A stretch of 64,000 nt of DNA, taken from contig PCDI01000017.1 in the NCBI GenBank assembly GCA_002778195.1, positions 622,872 to 686,871 of the forward strand, given 5' to 3'. The DNA is from Raffaelea ambrosiae. Its lineage: Eukaryota > Ascomycota > Sordariomycetes > Ophiostomatales > Ophiostomataceae. Positions 57,848-64,000 of this stretch are shown piece after piece. Under the pieces are notes generated by a model, which searched no databases, had not been told where the DNA came from, and was given only the letters and a program-made list of their open reading frames with translations. The stretch's first letter is position 1; each line of letters starts with the position of its first letter. The position numbers and the translations under genes were made by a program.

Positions 57848-59584
57848 GACATGAAAATGGGAAGGGGGCGTGAGGGGGGTGTGGCAGCGAATGGCCGGCT
57901 GTCTTGATCTGACAAGTGTTCCTGCTTGGTCCAATTACTCGTACGTGGAGAGGAGCCGCTTGGCCCCGAAGGGGCGTGTGTGTGTCTCTCACATCGCATC
58001 ACACAGCATAGACACACGTTCCGGGGGGGGGCTGCTAGCCTCGCCGCCGCTGGTCCAGGTCCCGTCAGAATGGGCAGATCCCGCACCCATGGGCCAGGTC
58101 CGGCTTTTTGTCGTCCACCCAACAAGGTAATGAGTAAATCAGCTAATGATAGCAAACGGGACCCATTGACTGCCACGGCATAGCTAATAAGATTGGTGTG
58201 CCCAAGCAGTGCGGCTCAGCAAAGCTTTGTCCAGAATACGTCATGGGCAGGGTCGGGAGGCTTCTACGCTGTACGGGGGAGGGCCCTGAAAGAACGGCGA
58301 ACAGTGAGCAAGCAAACAACGGACGAAAACGAACAAAGAAACAAACACGAAAACAGGGAGGCGGCCGGGTGGCCATCATGCCATTTTGCAGCCAAAACGT
58401 GAGATATTGACGAAAAAGAGGGGGGGGGTGACAAGAAAAACGCAAGGGCTCCAGGCAAAAAGACGCTGCGAATGACAAAAAGTATGGGATCCGCGTTCGC
58501 TAGCGAGCAGAGCCCGAAAGGGGATATGATGGGCAAGGGGGGGGGAAGAGACAGGCAACGGAGAGCGCGCGCTGGAACGGTCGGTCTGGCTCGCAGGCAC
58601 CGCAGGTCAAACTGGCCTCTCTGCCCTGCGAAAAAAAAAAAAAAAATTTGAACCACCGCAAAAAGTCGGAGGGCCTTTTGCGCTTCAGCGGTTGTTGGCT
58701 GTCAGGTGGGATGATCCGGGGTGGCTTTGGGCGGGCTGTGGTTCCACCTCCCGCCCGAGATGGCATGATCCACGAGTAAGGTGGCCGGCTTTTTTTGATT
58801 TCTTTGCTTTTTTGGGCCCCTACGTGCCTATTTTGGGGAAGCCCATCACCACTTGTCGGGCACGACCGTCCAGTCTAGTTGGCTGGAATGATAAGGCGAC
58901 CCCTCTAATTTGCCACTTGCGATTGGCCAGCCGGCCACCGAACCGTCCCCGCAATCCACACAGCCGTCAGCGACCTTAAAGCAGTCACGTGCAGCATACA
59001 TAGTACGGTGTACGTCAATGGGAAGGAGCATGAATCAGGAGGGCAGGCAAGCGAAATGTCACCTTGGCTCAGATGGATTTCTTCTCCATTTGTCCTTTGC
59101 ATTTCCATCCGTCCCGGAGGATTTTCCCGCGCGTTTTGTCGCTTGATTGCTGTGGGTGGCTTCACCATGGCCTGCACGATGACTTCATCCTGGCAGCCTG
59201 GACTCAGAGTGCTCGTACAAGAGCTTTCGGCCAATCAGCGCGCATGTTCACTTCGTTGACAGCCACGGCAAGGCTGCTCTCACTCGACGAGGCTAGCTTG
59301 CTTGTTCTTTCTAGGCTCTCGCAGGCTTGGTCAGAAAACGTCGATACCATTCATCCTCGCCGGCAAGTGTCTTGACAGGGGACAAGCAGGGCTCAGCAAG
59401 ATGTTTTTGGCCCCCAATCCGGGCTGGATGCCTGCATTTCTGATTCGCTCTTTTGCTGGTCTTCCGCAGCAGCCAATCCAGTTCAATGTCGACAGGCAGC
59501 CATTAGCGACCTGCATATACCCCTCAACTCGTTGACTACCAACCCTCTCACAAGACCATCACCCCAAATCGCTTTGAAGGGACG
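57848..59584. other. 1.7 kb spacer between divergent genes
   Basis: G-runs at about 58023-58030 and 58421-58428 and an A-run at about 58630-58645 are present. No gene is supported. It probably includes the promoters of the small mitochondrial-type gene and the HET gene. Confidence 0.45.
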
Positions 59585-61291
59585 ATGCGGCTCATACACT
59601 CGACCACTTATGCTCTCAATGAGTTCCCTAATAAAGACTACCCCCAGACACCAGAATATGCAATACTTTCGCATACATGGGGGGACGGTGAAGTCTCCTT
59701 GGAAGACTTCCTATCTATCACGAAGAAAACATCCTTCTTGTCTGAAAACAACCCCGCCGGGTTTCTCAAAATCATGTTCTGCTGCAGACAAGCAGCTTCT
59801 GAGGGGATCGATTATGTCTGGGTAGACACTTGCTGTATCGACAAGACGAACCTGGCCGAGCTGACCGAAGCCATAAACTCGATGTTCCGGTGGTATTGGG
59901 AAGCCAAAGTATGCTACGCTTTTCTTTCCGATGTCGACAGTGCAGAGAATCCGGACGCCGCGGATTCTAAATTCAGAAAGAGTCGATGGTTTACCAGGGG
60001 TTGGACTCTTCAGGAACTCGTTGCCCCCGAGAAAGTGGTTTTCTACTCTGCACAATGGTCCAGAATAGGGGCGAAACAATCCAAGCTGGATTTTGTTGTG
60101 TCTCAAGTTACCGGGATAGCCGTTGACTGCCTGGCAAGTCGACGGCCACGGGCACTGGCAACTGCACAAATTATGTCCTGGGCCGCACGGAGAGAGACAA
60201 CAAAAATCGAAGACCAAGCTTACTGTCTTATGGGGTTGTTTGGCGTCAACATGCCGCTCATTTATGGCGAAGGGGAGCGGGCATTTCTTCGGCTCCAGCA
60301 AGAAATCATCAAAGGTTCGAATGATGAATCCATCTTCGCCTGGACGGGGGACGGCAAAGCCAGTGGCCTCCTCGCGACATCCCCCAGGCAATTTGAGTTT
60401 AGCGGCAACGTTCGCATACCGGACAACCCAGGTCTCATTCACGTCAGCAACTTCTCTTTGACTAATCGGGGGGTACAAATTTCTCTACCGCTCATCCAAA
60501 GCCCAGTGAAGGACGTCTATGTTGCCATGCTTTGGTGTCGGCAACGATTCAGGGCAAGCTTTACGTCTGCTGCTTGTTGTGCCGTTTTTTTGAGCAGGAT
60601 TCCTTTCACTGACAACGGGTTTGTCCGCATCCACACCCACGAGCTGGCTCAGTGTCCCATTCGCCTGTCCCGTACCAACTACGATTATGTCCGGAGACTG
60701 GACATCTATGTGGCGGAGCCAAGTCCGTCATTGCTGATAAAGTCCCCACTAGAGCCGTACTGGGACACAGTTTCATTCAAAATGAAGAACCGCCCGCTTG
60801 GAAGGCCGCACATTGAACACCCCAGTCCAAGCATATTTCGCTGGGACGTGCAGAGTGGTTCCGACATCAAAATAACACTCACCAAGGGTGCCGCCGGTGC
60901 TGTTCTCCTATTCAAGAACTCGCAAGGACAGCGGCTCGTAGCCAGCTTTGGGACGTGGGAAAAGGAAATCACAGGCGCCATCGACATTGACTTTGAAACC
61001 GACGATATGCAAGAAATTGCACACGAGTATCTGTTTGGTGCCAAGTCGCAAAAGATTCGCAAAGAGGTATACTCCATGTTTCCCTCAACGACTCTTCCAA
61101 ACGGCGAAGTCGCCGAGATGCGAATAATCAACTGTACTGATGCCAAGGATGGCTACATCCTTGTTGATATATTCACACCGAAAGACGAAGATTTCAAATT
61201 TGTTCGGGCGGCGCCTCTATATTACCCGGGCTGGTGGGAACGGTACCAAGAATCTGGAGATGCCAACCGCTCGTTCGTAACCGAGCTTTAA
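59585..61291 (+). CDS. HET (heterokaryon incompatibility) domain protein
   Basis: This intronless gene encodes 568 residues. The three HET signature blocks are present in order: AILSHTWGDGEVSLED (26-41), VWVDTCCIDKTNLAELTEAI with MFRWYWEAKVCYAFLSDV (about 78-117), and SRWFTRGWTLQELVAP (about 133-148). A following block, IEDQAYCLMGLFGVNMPLIYGEGERAF, is typical of HET-D/HET-E-type proteins. Residues 270-568 form a beta-rich C-terminal region with no NACHT, WD40 or ankyrin repeats. HET domains trigger cell death when incompatible strains fuse, in those members tested. Whether this one does is unknown. Its coding DNA appears more A/T-rich than that of neighbouring genes. Confidence 0.93.
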   Translation: MRLIHSTTYALNEFPNKDYPQTPEYAILSHTWGDGEVSLEDFLSITKKTSFLSENNPAGFLKIMFCCRQAASEGIDYVWVDTCCIDKTNLAELTEAINSMFRWYWEAKVCYAFLSDVDSAENPDAADSKFRKSRWFTRGWTLQELVAPEKVVFYSAQWSRIGAKQSKLDFVVSQVTGIAVDCLASRRPRALATAQIMSWAARRETTKIEDQAYCLMGLFGVNMPLIYGEGERAFLRLQQEIIKGSNDESIFAWTGDGKASGLLATSPRQFEFSGNVRIPDNPGLIHVSNFSLTNRGVQISLPLIQSPVKDVYVAMLWCRQRFRASFTSAACCAVFLSRIPFTDNGFVRIHTHELAQCPIRLSRTNYDYVRRLDIYVAEPSPSLLIKSPLEPYWDTVSFKMKNRPLGRPHIEHPSPSIFRWDVQSGSDIKITLTKGAAGAVLLFKNSQGQRLVASFGTWEKEITGAIDIDFETDDMQEIAHEYLFGAKSQKIRKEVYSMFPSTTLPNGEVAEMRIINCTDAKDGYILVDIFTPKDEDFKFVRAAPLYYPGWWERYQESGDANRSFVTEL

Positions 61292-61351
61292 TAAACGTCT
61301 GGAACAAGCACAAAAAGAGCCTATATATACAGATCAAAGTTTTCGTATTTT

Positions 61352-62875
61352 TTATATCTTGTCCTCCGTGGTATCTGGCTTTGAACCCAACCCTAAGAAA
61401 TCCCAGCAGACTGCAGAAAGAGAGATTAGCCGGGGCCGGAAGAGTGCCGAGCAAACCAAGAAAGAAATGGTGGGGGGAGAGAAAGCCACTCACTTTTGAA
61501 GCCAAGGTCATCCTGGAAAAATCTCTGGACGGTCTCGGCACCAGTCTGAACAGCTTCATCGCCGTTCATGTATGCCACCGAGTTGTGGCCCAGGGCAATG
61601 GCAATCATGGGCGGCACCGGCTCCAGCTTCTGGAAGGCGGGCGTGGTGCCAAACAGCTCCTTCTGCATGAGCTGGTGGATGTTAAAGGCCGCGTTGTGGC
61701 CCCGGTACATGGCGCCTCCGCAGCGCTTGATCCCGGACCAGGAGCACACGTCGCCGGCGCCGAGGGCACTCTCGTGGTTCGGCACCGTCTCGGGGAAGAA
61801 GAGCGTCGGCTGGATCTTGATCAGGCCTTCCTCGTCGAGGGCCTCCTTGGGCAGGAACGCCGTGGAGGGCACGCTCTTGGAAATAGCCATGACAACCACA
61901 TTGGTCTTGAGGGTGTGGCCATTGGTGAAGACGACTTCCTCGGTGGAGTCATCAATGCGCTTGGTCTCTTGCAGGCGGTGCTCCAGCAGCACCTCGATGC
62001 CCTGCTCTTTCATGACCTCAAGCGTCTTGATGCCCACGCAGTCGTCCAGCTTCTCGGACGACAGCAGCTTCGACCGCGAGTGCGCCAGCGTGACCTTGAT
62101 ATGGGGTTGGGCCATCTTCAGCTCGCAAGCCATCTCGATGCCGACAGCGCCTGGAAAAGGAATGTTAGTGCTGGCTGGGGGAGCTTCGGACAGCCTGAGC
62201 GTCTGCTCTGCTCTGCTCTGCGCATGGCTTACCTCCACCAACCACGAGCACGCCGTCCTTGGCGTGGGACACCTTTTCGACGTGCGCGGCCGCCTCTTTC
62301 AGGTAATCCTCTTTGTCTTTCGACTGCGGCACAACGGGAAACACACGGCGCAGACCTGTGGCCACGACCACAAAGTCGTAGTCTAGCTGGACCTCGCCGG
62401 CGCCGTGCGCCTGTTCGATGATCGCCGTCTTGGCAGCCAGGTCGACCTTGGTGGCACTGCCCTGGAGGAAGTGGACGTTGGGAGCGGCGGCAATGGCCGG
62501 CACCTCTTTGTACGGGACCCAGACGGTCTTGGCGTAGTCGTTGGACGCGAACACCAACGGCGAGCCGATGAGATGGACTACCAAATGTTATTCGGATGCT
62601 GGTGGAGCAAAAAAAGGCACGCGAGAAACAGGGGTTGGATACGACCCGGGAGAAGGAGACATACGAAAACCATCACGCTCGTCCACAACGGTCACCTCAA
62701 CGGGGATGGGTGGGCTTGTGTTTGTGGCCAACTCATAGCGGGCACCGCCCCGGGACGGCTTGCCGCTGCAGAGATCCGTCAGGTTGAGTGCGGCGGCCAT
62801 GCCGGCGTAGGCGCCGCCGAGGACGAGGACCTTGTAGGGCGAGGAGGCATCGTTGGTCCGCACGGTGGAGCTCAT
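61352..62875 (-). CDS. AIF/AMID-like FAD-dependent NAD(P)H oxidoreductase
   Basis: Four exons (62875-62665, 62577-62233, 62150-61494, 61410-61352) give 423 residues. Two Rossmann motifs are visible: the FAD site KVLVLGGAYAGMAAAL near 15-30 and the NAD(P)H site GVLVVGGGAVGIEMACEL near 178-195. A late FAD motif, GAGDVCSW, is also present. The last exon adds CWDFLGLGSKP and a stop, as in relatives. The family includes AIF-like AMID/AIFM2 proteins and fungal oxidoreductases that reduce quinones. The start MSSTV matches the family, but the frame remains open for 248 codons upstream, and a TCTCTAG acceptor lies 10 nt before the ATG, so a leader intron or an extended N-terminus is possible. Confidence 0.9.
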
Positions 62876-64000
62876 TGTGGAAGTACTAGAGAAAGGGGAA
62901 GAGAAAGAGGAGGGGGAAGAAGGATAAGAAGAAGCAAGAGCAGTTGAGGCTGACAAGGGTGCAATCTGATGAGATGGAGAAGAGCGATTGCTGGGGGAGC
63001 GTGTAGGGGTATTTGTCGAAAACGAAACAACACCAGAAAGAGAACAATGGGAATGAAGCGAACGACTGGCACCCGCAGACAAGGGGGGGGAAGAATACGT
63101 GAAAGACAAACTGCTGTGTCTGGGCCTAGGGGACGTGGACAGGAGACGCACTGGCTTTAATACCAGCAGCAGCCGACGAGGACGAGAACGGGGACGTGGA
63201 CGCGGAGCTGCTAGACACGGAGCGCACATGCATGGTGAGCATGCCCTCCTGCATCCACTACTCACGGCCCTGTTGGCGGACCCCACCGCCATGATAGCTT
63301 GGCGGAAGAAGGTGGTAGCGGCCGTCCTCGAAGCAGCAGTCGTAGCAGCAGCAGTCGTAGCATACAAGGCAGCAGTGGCGGCAGTGGTTCCGGCAAACAC
63401 AGCAGCGCCAGAAAGGGCTGGGATCCGCGTGGAAGACGTACCTGACGACGGGCGAGCCAGACGAGGTCCCGAGGCGGCGACGGAGAACAGCGCACGCTTG
63501 CCGATACCGGCTGGCGCAGAGACGGACATGTACGAAAGCATTTGGCTGTGCCGAAAAGGAAGAAGAAACGGCTTCCGGCAAAAAACGGGGTCCCTTCTTG
63601 ATTGCTTCTTTGTCAACAAGTTTTGCCAGTCGGCTATCCGCTGGTGTTATATACAAATGCAGACATATTCTGATGTCAGGCGCCCCTCCCCCCGTCTTTC
63701 TGCATGGTCCCCAAGACCTTGGGCTGTCCGTGTAAGAGAGGCTGAACGAGCCGTGTATGTCCCTTACGGCCTAGCTCCGTGGGCCGCGGACGGAAAGAAG
63801 AAAAACCCCCATCCTCGGGGTTAGTGTCAGGTAAGAGAAACAGACGCACATGGCAGCTTGGACGCCTGCCGAGACGTGTGTGTTTGCCCCGGCCAAAAAG
63901 AAAGAGAAAAAGTCGGTTGGGCAGATTCGCACCTGGAGAGACAGAGACGACGAGCGAGCCGAGAACGTGCGTCCTCCGAGGAGCCGGTGCTCGGGACCCA
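62876..64000. promoter_or_regulatory. Upstream region of the AIF-like gene with a possible leader exon
   Basis: On the minus strand there is a strong CAG/GTACGT donor at 63441 and a pyrimidine-rich TCTCTAG acceptor at 62886, defining a possible 556-nt leader intron. A short frame starting at 63541 (MLSYMSVSAPAGIGKRALFS) lies in the first part and looks like a mitochondrial presequence. Beyond about 63620 nothing is recognised up to the window edge. Confidence 0.4.

Noticed and set aside
61234..62421. 395-codon plus-strand frame overlapping the HET 3' end
   Set aside because: It is antisense to the AIF-like exons, which carry both Rossmann motifs.
1..64000. Search for CRISPR arrays, insertion sequences, rRNA genes and long terminal repeats
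   Set aside because: None was seen. The repeats present are microsatellites or short tandem arrays, and the gene structures are eukaryotic.

Overview
This window is nuclear DNA from a filamentous ascomycete (Pezizomycotina). Most genes are split by short GT-AG introns (about 65-280 nt) with CTAAC/CTGAC-type branch sites. The gene set is fungal: a HET-domain protein, a DUF3632 protein, a Par32-like GRGGAGN protein, an OPT transporter and a flavocytochrome b2. Coding DNA is GC-rich, and spacers are rich in long homopolymers and simple repeats. Sordariomycetes is my best guess, but I cannot fix a genus. One 10-N assembly gap lies at 52634-52643.

Layout. 0.6-4.6 kb: a D-2-hydroxyacid dehydrogenase and a flavocytochrome b2, divergent around a 0.7 kb spacer. 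5.5-8 kb: a long low-complexity orphan protein (minus). 10.1-13.1 kb: a SCY1/Cex1-type pseudokinase. 14.2-15.4 kb: the TOR subunit LST8 (minus), whose gene begins with two 22-nt exons. 16.5-21.7 kb: two small uncharacterised genes (minus) in otherwise gene-poor sequence. 22.6-23.6 kb: DUF3632. 26.3-29.3 kb: oligopeptide transporter. 30.2-32.4 kb: FHA protein with a hydrophobic tail (minus). 34.3-35.6 kb: homoserine kinase (minus). 36.8-38.5 kb: IFRD-family protein. 41.5-47.9 kb: a predicted 2,064-residue disordered protein. 49.9-50.8 kb: a frameshifted relic resembling fungal HNH nucleases. 53.0-53.5 kb: Par32-like protein. 54.5-55.8 kb: the dynactin actin ARP1 (minus). 57.3-57.7 kb: a small mitochondrial-type membrane protein (minus). 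59.6-61.3 kb: HET-domain protein, convergent with an AIF/AMID-like oxidoreductase at 61.4-62.9 kb (minus).

The genes do not form one pathway. Three local relationships are worth noting. The two 2-hydroxyacid enzymes share a promoter region. The HET protein and the AIF-like protein have stop codons 60 nt apart, and both families are tied to fungal cell death. LST8 and the Par32-like protein are both linked to TOR and nitrogen signalling, though they lie 38 kb apart. Exon boundaries below were deduced by reading splice sites and checking that every joined reading frame stays open; no transcript data were available.
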